DNA of 30,736 bases from assembly GCF_000718165.1 (NCBI RefSeq), contig NZ_JOEY01000084.1, forward strand, positions 1-30,736, read 5' to 3'. A program made the position numbers and the translations under genes. Shown in pieces: positions 1 to 8,483 of the stretch. The stretch comes from Streptomyces fulvoviolaceus (GTDB lineage Bacteria > Actinomycetota > Actinomycetes > Streptomycetales > Streptomycetaceae). Under the pieces are notes generated by a model. The model had not been told where the DNA came from. It saw nothing but the letters and a program-made list of their open reading frames with translations, and did no database searches. How positions within the stretch are numbered: position 1 is the first letter of the stretch; each line of letters opens with the position of its first letter.

Positions 1-1
1 C

Positions 2-79
2 ACCCGCTACGAGAAACGGGCCTACACCTACCTCGGCACCGTCACCCTTGCAGCCCTCATCATCTGGCTCCGCACATGA
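2..79 (+). pseudogene. IS5-type transposase, C-terminal tail only
   Basis: The window opens inside a reading frame that encodes about 25 residues ending in TLAALIIWLRT and a TGA stop. This is the usual C-terminus of IS5-group DDE transposases found in Streptomyces, where the stop lies just inside the terminal inverted repeat. Only the tail is visible; the rest lies outside the window, so I cannot tell whether the upstream copy is intact. The bases after the stop (80-100) contain CGCCTAGTA, and many actinobacterial IS5 elements insert at CTAG, so the element probably ends near 95-100. It is convergent with the second transposase relic that begins there. Confidence 0.6.
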
Positions 80-94
80 TCCGAGAAACAGCGC

Positions 95-505
95 CTAGTA
101 CTCCGGCCTCAGGTCTTGGTGATGTGATCGGTTCTGGTCGGTCTGCCGCTGCCAGGGACGGAGGCGGGCGGGGAGGGGACGCCGCGTCGGCGGTAGTGGC
201 TGATGGATCTTCGTGGTGAACCCGCCCCGCGACCGGCCCAGCCCGTGATCGCCGCGGGCACCGGCCACGTGCCGATGGACCCGGCAGATCGTGGAGTCGA
301 CGTTCGCCTCCCACGTGATCAGTCCGGTTGTATCCGCCCGGGCCCGCAACAAGGTGAGGAACCGGGCCCGGATGCCCGCGCGGTGCCAGCGCCGAAAGAG
401 CCCGTACACGGTCTGCCAAGGCCCGTACTCGCGCGGCAGATCACGCCACGGAACACCGGCCCTCACACGCCTGCTCATCAGAAAGATCCCCACGCCCCAC
501 ACCAT
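95..505 (-). pseudogene. IS5-type transposase, truncated N-terminal part
   Basis: About 136 residues are readable from an ATG at 505. They contain the segments VPWRDLPREYGPWQTVYGLF, RRWHRAGIRARFLTLLRARA, ITWEANVDSTI and LGRSRGGFTTKIH. These match the N-terminal half of Streptomyces IS5-group transposases: the WRDLP region, the first catalytic Asp in VDST, and the SRGGxTTKIH stretch. The first helix-turn-helix part upstream of RRVRAGVPWRD is missing or degraded. The frame ends shortly after TTKIH at the stop at 95-97, so the second half with the remaining DDE residues is absent. This is a non-functional relic, whose C-terminal end meets the C-terminal end of the plus-strand relic at 2-79. Confidence 0.75.
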
Positions 506-600
506 GATCAACACGGCGTGAGGCGTGGACCGGAACCCCGAGCCACACCACGGCCCAGTCGCCGCGGACACGGCCGCTGCGTGATGTCGACGTCCGCCGA

Positions 601-3600
601 TCAGCGGAGCCGGGCAGTCAGGTGGTACTGACCGGACGGCAACCGGTACGACGCCACGCCGTCCTTGTGGCCGAGGAGACGCACTCCGTCCACGCGTGCC
701 AACGGGGTCCGTCCTTCGCGGACCGCGTCGGCGGAGACGGCCGGCAGGCGCAGGATCGCCTCGCTGTTCGCGGGGACGACCGCCTCGTACACCAGGGTCC
801 GGCCTGCGTCGTCGAGCGCCCACTCGCTTCTGATCTCGCCGTACGGCGACTCGTAGGAGCCCGACACCTGCGTGATCCCGCCCGTGGGGTCGATGTGGGG
901 TTGCAGGACGAAGTGCTTGAAGCCGGGGCTGTCCGGATCGCGGGCGATGCCGGCCATGTAGGCGTACATCCACTCCATGATCGCGCCGTAGGCGTAGTGA
1001 TTGAAGGAGTTCATGCTCACCGGGCCGAAGCCGGCGTCCTTGGAGTACGAGTTCCAGCGTTCCCAGACCGTCGTCGCCCCGTTCTTCACCGAGAACAGCC
1101 AGGACGGCAGCGCGTCCTGGTGCAGCAGCTTGTACGCCAGGTCCGCGCGGCCCTCGTCGGTGAGGACGGGGGCGAGGACGTTGACGCCGAGGAAGCCGAC
1201 AGACAGCGTGTTCTCGGCGTACCGGACCCGGCTGCTGTTCGGATGCGCCGCCTTGTAGGCCGCGTCATTGCCGATGTTGTCCGCCAACAGCCCTACGAGC
1301 GTGCGCCGTTGAGCCTCCGTCTCGTAGAACCCGAGCTTGAGGACCCACAGCAGGGCCGTCTGGCTGTTGTCCTCCGTCTTCTGGTTCGGGTCGGCGCCCG
1401 GTTCGATCGGGGAGGCGTCGCCGAGGCTGGACCTGACCGTGACCGTGCCGCCCGCGGTGCTCAGGTACTTGGTGATGAACGCCTGCTTGATGCGTCCGAA
1501 GAGCCGCTCGTACGTCTCCCCCTCCGCCGGCCGGCCGATCGCACGGGCCAGCTGCGCCATCAGCCGGGCGCTGTAGCCGTAGTAGATGTCGCTCATCATC
1601 TGGGCGCTGGTTTTCTGCGGTGCCAGCCAGTCGCCGGTGAGGGAGCCCTGTCCGGCGTAGGTGTCGCCGGTCTGCTCACTGATCCAGTCCAGATAGCGGG
1701 TCAGCGCGGGCCAGCTGCGCTCGACGACGGTCGCGTCGCCGGTCATCTGCCACACCGTCCACGGGAGTACGACCCCGCAGTCGGCCCAACCGCTGCCGCC
1801 TCCGGGGAAGTTGTACCGTCCGCCGGGGGCGACCCCGGTGAACTGCGCCTTGTCCGCGCCGTAGATGACCGCGGAGTCGACGACGGTGTCCTGGAAGTGG
1901 CTGAGGAAGACGCCGGCGTCCGCGTTGTAGAGGCCGGTGGTGGAGAAGACCTGGGTGTCTCCGGTCCAGCCGAGGCGTTCGTCGCGCTGTGGGCAGTCGG
2001 TGGGCACCCAGAGGTAGTTGCCGCGCTGGCCCCAACGGATGTTGCTCGCCAGTCGGTTGATGTCGGGATCGTCGGTCGTGACGGTGCCGGTCTCGCGGAT
2101 CGCGGACGTGGCGACCTTGCCGGTCAGGCCGGTGATCGTGACGTTCTCCGTCGCGGTGACGGACACGTAGCGGAAGCCGTAGAAGGTCAGGGAGTCCTGG
2201 TGGGTCTCGCCGCGCCGCTCGCCCTTGAGGAGGTACGTGCTGGTGGCCTTGGCGCTGCGGAGGTTGGCCCGGTAGACGGAGCCCTGGGGGCCGTCCGCGC
2301 CGGCGCTGTCGTCGTTGAGCATCTCGCCGAACTTGAACTCGACCTTGGCTCCGGCCGGGCCGCGCAGGCTGTAGCGGGCCACGCCGACCATGTTCTGGCC
2401 GAGGTCGAAGACGGCGGTCTCGCCACTGCCGATCGTGACGGAGGTGGAGGCCGCCTTCACGGGATCGGTCACCGTCCGGGCGGGGTCCACGACGATGCGC
2501 CCCTTGCCGTTGGGGCTGCCCTCCTGTCCGGTCACCCCGGTGGCGACGGTGATCGACTGCGGACGCCGGTCCCAGCGGTGCATGAAGCGTGCGGTCTCGC
2601 CCGGGTAGGCGAGGAGTTGCACGTCCGGGTACTTGTCCTCGAAGGCGACGCGTTCCACGTCCGACCAGTCGGAGTCGTCGAACCCCCGCGCCGTCCAACC
2701 CGGCAGCTCCATCCGGGCGTCGTAGGTCTGGCCGTCGTAGATGTCGTCGGCGCGGTAGGGACCGGAGTCGGTGGCCTTCCAGCCGCCGTCCGGCCCGGTG
2801 ACGACCGTCTGCCCGGTCCCGTCGGTGTACCGGATCAGGAGCTTGGCCTTGAGCGCGAGGGCGTTGCCGTCCTCCGAGTAGTACGTACTGCCGTCGGATA
2901 TCCGGCCGTTGTACCAGCCGTTGCCCAGGACGACGGCGAGGGTGACGTCCGGCTCCTGCGTCACAAGGTCCGTGACGTCGTAGGTCAGGTAGTTGAGGCG
3001 CGCGTCGTAGTTGGTCCAGCCCGGGGGCAGCAGTTCGGTCGTCGTGCCGCCGTCCTGCGGGACGGTCACGTGGCGTCCGTTGACGTAGGCCTCGTACACG
3101 CCGAGGGCCGTGACGTACAGCCGTGCCTCGCGGACGTGGGACCGGTTCTTCAGGGGTGCTTCCTTCCGCAGCATCGGTGCCCCGGCCGAGTTGGGGGACT
3201 TGCCCTTCATCCCGATCCACTGCGCGCCGTCCCAACCGGACAGGCCGTCGGTGCTCATCAGGCCGGTCTCGAAGAAGGCGGGGGCCGCCGTACCGACCGG
3301 ACGGCCTTCGGCGTCCCAGACGGTGACGGTCCAGAGGTAGCGGGTCGAGGCGCTCAGACCCTTGCCCGCGTAGCGGACGGCCACGGAATCGGCGGAGCGC
3401 ACGCGACCGCTGTCCCAGACGTCCGCGCGGCCGGCGGTCAGCCTGTCCGGTGAGCTCGCCACCAGGATCTGGTACGACCCCTGGCTCCGCCCGCGCGCCT
3501 CGGACCGCATACGCCAGCCGAAGCGCGGCCGGGCGGCGTCCACGCCCACGGGGTCGGTGCGATGTTCCACGGTCGGTCCGGAAACCGCGGTGTCCGGACG

Positions 3601-3780
3601 GCGGGCCGGTGCCGCCTGCGCGGCGGCCCCGCCGCCCACGGCTCCGGCCACTACCGGCACCACTCCGGCCGTCGCCACGAGCACGGTTCTACGGCGAACT
3701 CCCGCGTGGCCTCCGCCGGGGGCGTCGCTCTTGTCGAGGTCGCGGTCCGTGCCGTCCGCTTGGTGGGGTGCATTGCTCAC
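601..3780 (-). CDS. Secreted alpha-L-rhamnosidase (GH78)
   Basis: The 1059-residue protein is predicted to hydrolyse terminal alpha-L-rhamnose from glycosides or polysaccharides outside the cell. Residues 1-60 form an export signal: a polar N-region, the twin-arginine stretch RRRTVLVAT, a hydrophobic Ala/Val/Gly run, and a likely cut after AQAAPA. The rest follows the GH78 order of beta-sandwich domains, a concanavalin-like domain, an (alpha/alpha)6 barrel and a C-terminal beta domain. The catalytic region DCPQRDERLGWTGD covers residues 595-608. By family analogy Asp595, Glu601 and Asp608 lie in the active site, and Glu907 in VWERWNS matches the second conserved acid. Length and motifs are normal for the family, so it looks intact. 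The start is GTG at 3780 with GAAGGGATGACG just upstream. It is the last gene of the transporter operon, 28 bases after the binding-protein gene, so imported sugar and enzyme are probably co-induced. Confidence 0.93.
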   Translation of the reverse strand: MSNAPHQADGTDRDLDKSDAPGGGHAGVRRRTVLVATAGVVPVVAGAVGGGAAAQAAPARRPDTAVSGPTVEHRTDPVGVDAARPRFGWRMRSEARGRSQGSYQILVASSPDRLTAGRADVWDSGRVRSADSVAVRYAGKGLSASTRYLWTVTVWDAEGRPVGTAAPAFFETGLMSTDGLSGWDGAQWIGMKGKSPNSAGAPMLRKEAPLKNRSHVREARLYVTALGVYEAYVNGRHVTVPQDGGTTTELLPPGWTNYDARLNYLTYDVTDLVTQEPDVTLAVVLGNGWYNGRISDGSTYYSEDGNALALKAKLLIRYTDGTGQTVVTGPDGGWKATDSGPYRADDIYDGQTYDARMELPGWTARGFDDSDWSDVERVAFEDKYPDVQLLAYPGETARFMHRWDRRPQSITVATGVTGQEGSPNGKGRIVVDPARTVTDPVKAASTSVTIGSGETAVFDLGQNMVGVARYSLRGPAGAKVEFKFGEMLNDDSAGADGPQGSVYRANLRSAKATSTYLLKGERRGETHQDSLTFYGFRYVSVTATENVTITGLTGKVATSAIRETGTVTTDDPDINRLASNIRWGQRGNYLWVPTDCPQRDERLGWTGDTQVFSTTGLYNADAGVFLSHFQDTVVDSAVIYGADKAQFTGVAPGGRYNFPGGGSGWADCGVVLPWTVWQMTGDATVVERSWPALTRYLDWISEQTGDTYAGQGSLTGDWLAPQKTSAQMMSDIYYGYSARLMAQLARAIGRPAEGETYERLFGRIKQAFITKYLSTAGGTVTVRSSLGDASPIEPGADPNQKTEDNSQTALLWVLKLGFYETEAQRRTLVGLLADNIGNDAAYKAAHPNSSRVRYAENTLSVGFLGVNVLAPVLTDEGRADLAYKLLHQDALPSWLFSVKNGATTVWERWNSYSKDAGFGPVSMNSFNHYAYGAIMEWMYAYMAGIARDPDSPGFKHFVLQPHIDPTGGITQVSGSYESPYGEIRSEWALDDAGRTLVYEAVVPANSEAILRLPAVSADAVREGRTPLARVDGVRLLGHKDGVASYRLPSGQYHLTARLR

Positions 3781-3808
3781 ACCGTCATCCCTTCGGGTGT
3801 TGGGGGGG

Positions 3809-5071
3809 TCAGGAGCCGGCCTTGTAGTCGGCGTCCATCTCGTCGAGGAGTTTTTCGGGCGTGGACTGCCCGCTGAAGATCTCCTGGAGGCCGCTGAGCA
3901 TGGTCTGCTGAACCTTGGCGTTGGGCCACAGCTGGTCCATGAACGGCACCGTGCGGTCCGCGCCGATGAACGTGGACAGTTCGCTCAGCGACGGGTCGAC
4001 CGCGTAGCCCGTGTCGGGCAGGGAGGGCAGACCGCCCTGCTTCTTGACGAACAGGTTCATGCCCTCGGGCGACATCACGAAGTTCACGAACTTCAGGGCG
4101 AGTTCCTCGTTCTTCGCCTTGGCGTTGACGCCGTAACCGGCCCCCGCCGCGGCCGGAATGAGGGTCTCGGCCGGATCGTCGATGGCCGGCAGCGCCCGCA
4201 GCGTGAACGTGCCCTGCGGGTTCTGTTGCTTCAGGAGGGCGATCACCCAGTTGCCCTGGATGATGCCGAGAGTCTTGCCGGTGGCGGCGAGGGCCTGGCT
4301 GGCTTCGTAGTTGGTGCCCAGCGGGTTCTTCTGGAAGCAGCCGGTCTTCTCCATCGTCAGGTACTTGTCCAGGGCGGTGGTCCACGGCGACTGCGCGAAG
4401 GTGGCCTGGCCAGCCTGCATCTTCTGGTCGAAGTCGCGGTCGGGGCCGTAGACGGTGGTGGCGACCAGCGCGTACAGGACGAGTTGGGTCACCCAGTTGT
4501 CCTGGTTGCCCAGGGCGAAGGCGGGGGTTCCCTTGGCCTTCGCGGCCTTGCAGAAGGCCAGCAGCTTCGTCCAGGTGTCCGGCGGGGTGAGTCCGGCCTT
4601 CGCCATGGCCTGCTGGTTGTACACCGCGCCGATGCCGTTCTGCCCGAAGATCGCGTTGTACGTCTTCCCCTCGTACTGGGCGACGCTCTTGATCGCGTCC
4701 GGCATCTTGGCGGCCCAGGGCTGGTCCGAGAGGTCGCGCAGGTAGCCCGGTTTGGCCAGGACGTACGTGGCACCCGGATTGCCGTTGCCGGGCCAGACCG
4801 ACATCACGTCGGGTGCCGTCCCCGAGGACAGCTGGGTCCGGATCTGCTGCTGGTACTGGTCGGCGCCGCTGGTGGTGTAGCGGACCTTGACGCCCGGGTT
4901 GGCCTTCTCGAAGGCCTTGACGACGTCCTCGACGGAGCCCTGGTCCACCGAGGCGAGCGTCAGGGTCTTCGATCCGCCGTCCGAACCGGCCTTGGTGCCG
5001 CCGCTGCAGGCGGCCAGCACGGCGCCGGCCGTCAACGCGGCGATCAGGACCGGAAGTTTGCGTGTCTTCAT
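3809..5071 (-). CDS. Sugar ABC transporter substrate-binding lipoprotein (CUT1)
   Basis: This 420-residue extracellular solute-binding protein (family 1) should capture the sugar and deliver it to the two permeases encoded upstream in the operon. Residues 1-22 are a lipoprotein signal: charged MKTRK, a hydrophobic core, and a lipobox LAAC with the lipidated Cys at position 22, followed by a Ser/Gly-rich linker. The mature part has the family pattern, including VVKAFEKANPGVKV near 50-63, SSGTAPDVMSVW near 80-92 and a C-terminal KLLDEMDADYK. The ATG at 5071 is preceded by GAGGGGGACATC, a strong ribosome-binding site. The linked alpha-L-rhamnosidase suggests a rhamnose-containing oligosaccharide or rhamnose as ligand, but that is inference: the binding site cannot be read from sequence. 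Confidence 0.92.
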   Translation of the reverse strand: MKTRKLPVLIAALTAGAVLAACSGGTKAGSDGGSKTLTLASVDQGSVEDVVKAFEKANPGVKVRYTTSGADQYQQQIRTQLSSGTAPDVMSVWPGNGNPGATYVLAKPGYLRDLSDQPWAAKMPDAIKSVAQYEGKTYNAIFGQNGIGAVYNQQAMAKAGLTPPDTWTKLLAFCKAAKAKGTPAFALGNQDNWVTQLVLYALVATTVYGPDRDFDQKMQAGQATFAQSPWTTALDKYLTMEKTGCFQKNPLGTNYEASQALAATGKTLGIIQGNWVIALLKQQNPQGTFTLRALPAIDDPAETLIPAAAGAGYGVNAKAKNEELALKFVNFVMSPEGMNLFVKKQGGLPSLPDTGYAVDPSLSELSTFIGADRTVPFMDQLWPNAKVQQTMLSGLQEIFSGQSTPEKLLDEMDADYKAGS

Positions 5072-5126
5072 GATGTCCCCCTCGGGGAAGAGCCACCGGG
5101 CATCGGTGACGGGTGAGCGTCGGGCG

Positions 5127-5948
5127 TCATCCCCGCAGCCCTCCCGCGAAACCGTTGATGATGCTGCGCTGCAGCAGGAAGTAGACGAGCAGGACGGGCA
5201 GGATGCTGATCACCAGTGCGGCGAAGATGAGGTTCCAGTCGGTGACGTACTGACCGACGAAGCCGGCGATCGCGACCGGCATGGTCTGCTGGACGCTGCC
5301 GCTCAGGTACAGCAGCGGAGTGAAGAAGTCGTTCCACACGGCGACGGCATTGAGCACCAAAGCCGTCACCGTGACCGGCTTGAGCATCGGCAGCACCACG
5401 TACCGGAAGCCCTGCAGCGGGGTGCAGCCGTCGATCAGGGCAGCGTCCTCGAAGTCACGGGGCAGGGCGCGCAGGAAGCCGACGTAGAGGAAGACGGTGA
5501 ACGGCACCTGCAGGCCGGAGTAGAAGAGGACCAGGGCCCAGGGGGTGCCGAGCAGCCCCATGTCGCGCATGGTCTGGTAGAGCGGCAGCGCGGCAAGCTG
5601 GAAGGGCAGGACCAGGCCCAGGAGGAACGTCAGGTACGTACCGCGGGACCAGCGCGCCGTGACGCGGGCCAGCGGGTACGCCGCGAGCGACGAGACGGCC
5701 AGCACGATGACGACGCTGCACGCCGTCACCAGCACGCTGTTGCCCAACGCCCCGCCGAGCGAGCCCTGTTGCCACGCCTGCGAGAAGTTGTCCAGGGTGG
5801 GCGAGGTGGTCGGGCTGATCGGCGACGAGGTGTCCGACGTCGGCCGTACGGCCAGGTTGACCAGGACGTACACCGGGAAGCCCACAACCAGGGCGGCGGC
5901 GATCATCGCCAGTTCCAGTGCGAGGGTGCGACGGCGGTATCGGTTCAC
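5127..5948 (-). CDS. Carbohydrate ABC transporter permease (MalG type)
   Basis: The 273-residue integral membrane protein has six hydrophobic segments. The first follows the positively charged start NRYRRRTL. Near residues 180-205 it has the EAA loop that contacts the ATPase, DFEDAALIDGCTPLQGF followed by YVVLPMLKP, as in MalG-type CUT1 permeases. The GTG start at 5948 overlaps the TGA of the partner permease in the shared tetranucleotide GTGA (5945-5948), which implies translational coupling and equal production of the two subunits. No ATP-binding subunit gene lies in the operon. In Streptomyces such CUT1 systems usually share the general ATPase MsiK, encoded elsewhere. Confidence 0.92.
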   Translation of the reverse strand: MNRYRRRTLALELAMIAAALVVGFPVYVLVNLAVRPTSDTSSPISPTTSPTLDNFSQAWQQGSLGGALGNSVLVTACSVVIVLAVSSLAAYPLARVTARWSRGTYLTFLLGLVLPFQLAALPLYQTMRDMGLLGTPWALVLFYSGLQVPFTVFLYVGFLRALPRDFEDAALIDGCTPLQGFRYVVLPMLKPVTVTALVLNAVAVWNDFFTPLLYLSGSVQQTMPVAIAGFVGQYVTDWNLIFAALVISILPVLLVYFLLQRSIINGFAGGLRG

Positions 5949-6892
5949 GAGACGGCCCTCTCGTTGCGGGCCAGCACGAGGTACTGACCGGTCGAGACGA
6001 CCGCCACGATGATCGTGAGGACCACGGCGAGCGCGATGCTGTAGCCGAACTCCCCGAGCGTGAAGGCGTCCTTGTAGATCAGCGTCGAGAGGGTGTCGGT
6101 GGCGTGGCCCGGTCCGCCGCCCGTCAACGCGTACACCTGGTCGAAGAGTTTGATCCCGCCGATGATCGACAGCATCAGGTTGATGGTGAGAGCCGGGGCC
6201 AGCAGCGGACGCGTGACCGACCAGAAGCGCCGCACCGGGCCGGCACCGTCGATGGCCGCCGCCTCGTGGATCTCCTTGGGCACCGACTGGAGTCCGGCCA
6301 GGAAGATGACCATCGAGTAGCCCGCGAACTGCCAGACGATCACGCCGACCACCGACCACAGGGCGACCTGCGGACTGCCCAGCCAGTCCTGCCGCCAGCC
6401 GTCCAGACCCACCGCGCCCAGCAGACTGTTGACCGCACCGTCCGGACCGAGCAGGTTGCGCCAGAGGTAGGCGGTCACGATCGGCGTGATCACGGCCGGA
6501 GCGAACAGGAACACCCTGAGCACGTTGCGGGACCTGATGGCCGAGTTGACCCCCAGCGCCAGCAAGAGCCCCACGGCGTTCTGGACCACCGTGATCGACA
6601 CGGCGATCAACAGGGTGTGCCAGATGGCCTGCACCGCATCGGCGTCGCGGAACATGGCGGAGAAGTTGTCCAGGCCGACGAACGAGAAGTCGGGATCGAG
6701 ACCATCCCAGTCGGTGAACGCGTAGTACACACCGCGGACGCTCGGCACCAGGACGACGAACGCGAACAGCACCAGTGCGGGCAGCGCGAACCACCAGGGC
6801 GGGGTGGTGCGGGCCCGCCGGACCTTCGGCACCGGCTCCGCATCCGGAGGCCGGTCATGGTCCGGAAGCTGCTCGTGCGGGGCGAGGGTCAT
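5945..6892 (-). CDS. Carbohydrate ABC transporter permease (MalF type)
   Basis: This 315-residue permease is the first gene of the rhamnosidase operon. After a hydrophilic N-terminus of about 30 residues it has six membrane segments, starting with WWFALPALVLFAFVVLVP. The EAA loop reads EIHEAAAIDGAGPVRRFW followed by RPLLAP, which is the MalF/UgpA-type pattern. The chosen ATG at 6892 has AGAGGAGG eight bases upstream. An in-frame extension back to 7063 exists, but it would run through the operator-like palindrome at 6910-6923 and adds residues of no family character. The stop overlaps the next permease start. Transcription is probably controlled by the divergent LacI-family regulator, because the palindrome sits only 18 bases before the start codon. 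Confidence 0.92.
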   Translation of the reverse strand: MTLAPHEQLPDHDRPPDAEPVPKVRRARTTPPWWFALPALVLFAFVVLVPSVRGVYYAFTDWDGLDPDFSFVGLDNFSAMFRDADAVQAIWHTLLIAVSITVVQNAVGLLLALGVNSAIRSRNVLRVFLFAPAVITPIVTAYLWRNLLGPDGAVNSLLGAVGLDGWRQDWLGSPQVALWSVVGVIVWQFAGYSMVIFLAGLQSVPKEIHEAAAIDGAGPVRRFWSVTRPLLAPALTINLMLSIIGGIKLFDQVYALTGGGPGHATDTLSTLIYKDAFTLGEFGYSIALAVVLTIIVAVVSTGQYLVLARNERAVS

Positions 6893-6909
6893 CGACGGAC
6901 CTCCTCTCT

Positions 6910-6923
6910 TGAAACGTTTCAGT
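6910..6923. promoter_or_regulatory. LacI-family operator (perfect palindrome)
   Basis: TTGAAACGTTTCAG contains the perfect 12-base palindrome TGAAACGTTTCA, centred on AACGTT with the central CpG typical of LacI/GalR operators. It lies just upstream of the ribosome-binding site of the permease operon, where bound repressor would block transcription. The divergently encoded LacI-family protein is the obvious ligand. The assignment is by architecture, not by experiment. Confidence 0.75.
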
Positions 6924-7046
6924 CGGGGAGCCGAGCCGGGCTCCGGCCGGCGGGGCCTTGTGCGGGGCGCCGACCGGTTTTCGTCGTGAGTGATGGGGTC
7001 CGATCGCCGGATGGTCCGATGCAGGGCCGGATGGCCCGAATGCCAG

Positions 7047-7062
7047 TGGGTAACGTTCCCCA
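7047..7062. promoter_or_regulatory. Second AACGTT-centred operator-like site
   Basis: TGGGTAACGTTCCCCA is a 16-base inverted repeat with 14 of 16 positions symmetric, and it shares the AACGTT core with the site at 6910-6923. It lies midway between the divergent start codons, 137 bases from the first site (centre to centre), so it could allow loop formation by a tetrameric repressor or could flank the operon promoter. No other explanation for the symmetry is visible. Confidence 0.5.
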
Positions 7063-7197
7063 AAGGTGTTGCCAGACCCTAGAGAGCGTCCTGCGTGACG
7101 TCAAGATGCCGCGCAAGCTGCGCAATTGTTACGGCGGCGACGCAGCTTAGCTCCGACGACAGCCCCACTGACCCGCGGGATCCGTCCTACACTCTGC

Positions 7198-7209
7198 GAC
7201 AACGTTTCC
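7198..7209. promoter_or_regulatory. Possible autoregulatory half-operator
   Basis: GACAACGTTTCC carries the AACGTT core, and its right half (AACGTTTC) is identical to the right half of the palindrome at 6910-6923. The left half is not symmetric. It lies about 20 bases before the regulator start codon, where it could mediate weak autoregulation. It is a half-site at best. Confidence 0.35.
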
Positions 7210-7228
7210 CGAAGGGACAAGGAACCGG

Positions 7229-8266
7229 ATGGAGCCGCAGGCCCGGCCTCGACGCGTCACCATCGTCGACGTTGCGCGTCACGCACAGGTGTCCACGACA
7301 GCCGTCTCCAAGGTGCTGCGCAACGCGTACGGAGCCAGCCCCGAGATGCGGGCCAAGGTGCGCCGCGCGATCGACGAGCTGGGATACCGGCCGAACGCCG
7401 GCGCACGGGGTCTGCGCGGTCAGACGTACACCATCGGCGTGATGCTGCCCGACATCCGCAACCCCTTCTTCCCCGAGATCCTCGACGGCGTCACCGGCTC
7501 GCTGGAGGACACGGAGTACCAGGTACTGCTCGGGCCGGGCTGCAACGGGGAGAAGGCGGAGGCCCGCGTCACCGAGGCCATGATCGACCGCGGCATGGAC
7601 GGCCTCGTCCTGATCGCACCCGTGTCGTCCCGCGCCCACCTCGAACGCGTCGCCGCCGCGGTGCCGACCGTCGTCGTCGGCCGGCACGGATCATCCCCGG
7701 TGTACGACACGGTGGTGGACGACGACGTCGAGGGCGCCGCCCTGGTCGTCGCTCACCTCGCCGGCCTCGGACACCGCCGGATCGCCCACATCGAGCACCA
7801 CGAAAGCGACCCCACGCGCCTCGCGGAAATGCCCAACGCCCGCCGCTCCGACGGATACCGCCAAGCCATGCGGGCCCACGGCCTCGCGGAGTACATCGAC
7901 GTCGTCTCCACCAGCTACACGCAGGAAGGCGGCTACCGGGGCGCACGGGAACTGCTGGCCCGGCCCCTCCGTCCCACCGCGGTCTTCGCCGGGGCGGACA
8001 TCGTCGCCATGGGCGTGCTGGAAGCGGTCGCCGAAGCCGGGCTTTCCGTTCCCGGCGACATCTCGGTGGCCGGCTACGACAACACCACGTTCGCCGCGCT
8101 CGGCCCCATCTCCCTGACCAGCGTCGACCAAGCCGGCCACGAGATCGGCAGGAACGCCGCCCGCCTTCTGCTGGACCGGATCGCCGACCGCCGACGACCG
8201 TCGGCCCAGGTCAGACTCTCCCCCACGCTTGCGCCGCGCCGGACCACCGCTCCACCACCGGAGTAG
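7229..8266 (+). CDS. LacI/GalR-family transcriptional regulator
   Basis: The 345-residue protein has an N-terminal helix-turn-helix and hinge. VTIVDVARHAQVSTTAVSKV covers about residues 10-29, with the usual LacI recognition helix and the GYRPNAGARGLRG hinge around 53-65. It continues into a periplasmic-binding-protein-like sensor domain (YTIGVMLPDIRNPFF, later VAGYDNTTFAALGPISLTSV). It should bind the AACGTT-centred palindromes in the divergent promoter region and release them when a sugar or a breakdown product binds. The start ATG at 7229 is preceded by GAAGGGACAAGGA. The gene is complete and of normal length. Its divergent placement next to the transporter/rhamnosidase operon makes it the probable local repressor. 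The inducer is unknown. Confidence 0.93.
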   Translation: MEPQARPRRVTIVDVARHAQVSTTAVSKVLRNAYGASPEMRAKVRRAIDELGYRPNAGARGLRGQTYTIGVMLPDIRNPFFPEILDGVTGSLEDTEYQVLLGPGCNGEKAEARVTEAMIDRGMDGLVLIAPVSSRAHLERVAAAVPTVVVGRHGSSPVYDTVVDDDVEGAALVVAHLAGLGHRRIAHIEHHESDPTRLAEMPNARRSDGYRQAMRAHGLAEYIDVVSTSYTQEGGYRGARELLARPLRPTAVFAGADIVAMGVLEAVAEAGLSVPGDISVAGYDNTTFAALGPISLTSVDQAGHEIGRNAARLLLDRIADRRRPSAQVRLSPTLAPRRTTAPPPE

Positions 8267-8285
8267 GCCGACCTCTACTGGGACG

Positions 8286-8332
8286 TTCAGCAGGCGCTGA
8301 GTGGATTTACTGCTCAACACGGCGCTGCTGAA
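8286..8332 (+). terminator. Stem-loop after the LacI regulator gene
   Basis: TTCAGCAG (8286-8293) pairs with CTGCTGAA (8325-8332) around a long loop that itself contains short GC pairings. It begins 19 bases after the regulator stop, and AAACAG follows. It lacks a T-tract, as is common for Streptomyces terminators, so termination is plausible but not proven. Confidence 0.35.
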
Positions 8333-8483
8333 AACAGTGTGGCCCCCACGGGTCCGGCAGACATGCCGCCATGGCGATGGAAACGGGATCCTCCTGGAAT
8401 TCGGGACCTTGGGAAGGCGCCCGACAACTCGCGATGGCTCCGCGTTCAGAGTCCGGCCCAGACGATGGAACGCGTCACCGTGC

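Noticed and set aside
622..3453. Long plus-strand open frame (over 900 codons) opposite the rhamnosidase gene
   Set aside because: It is the antisense shadow of a clear GH78 gene; its translation is low-complexity Val/Arg/Gly-rich with no motif.
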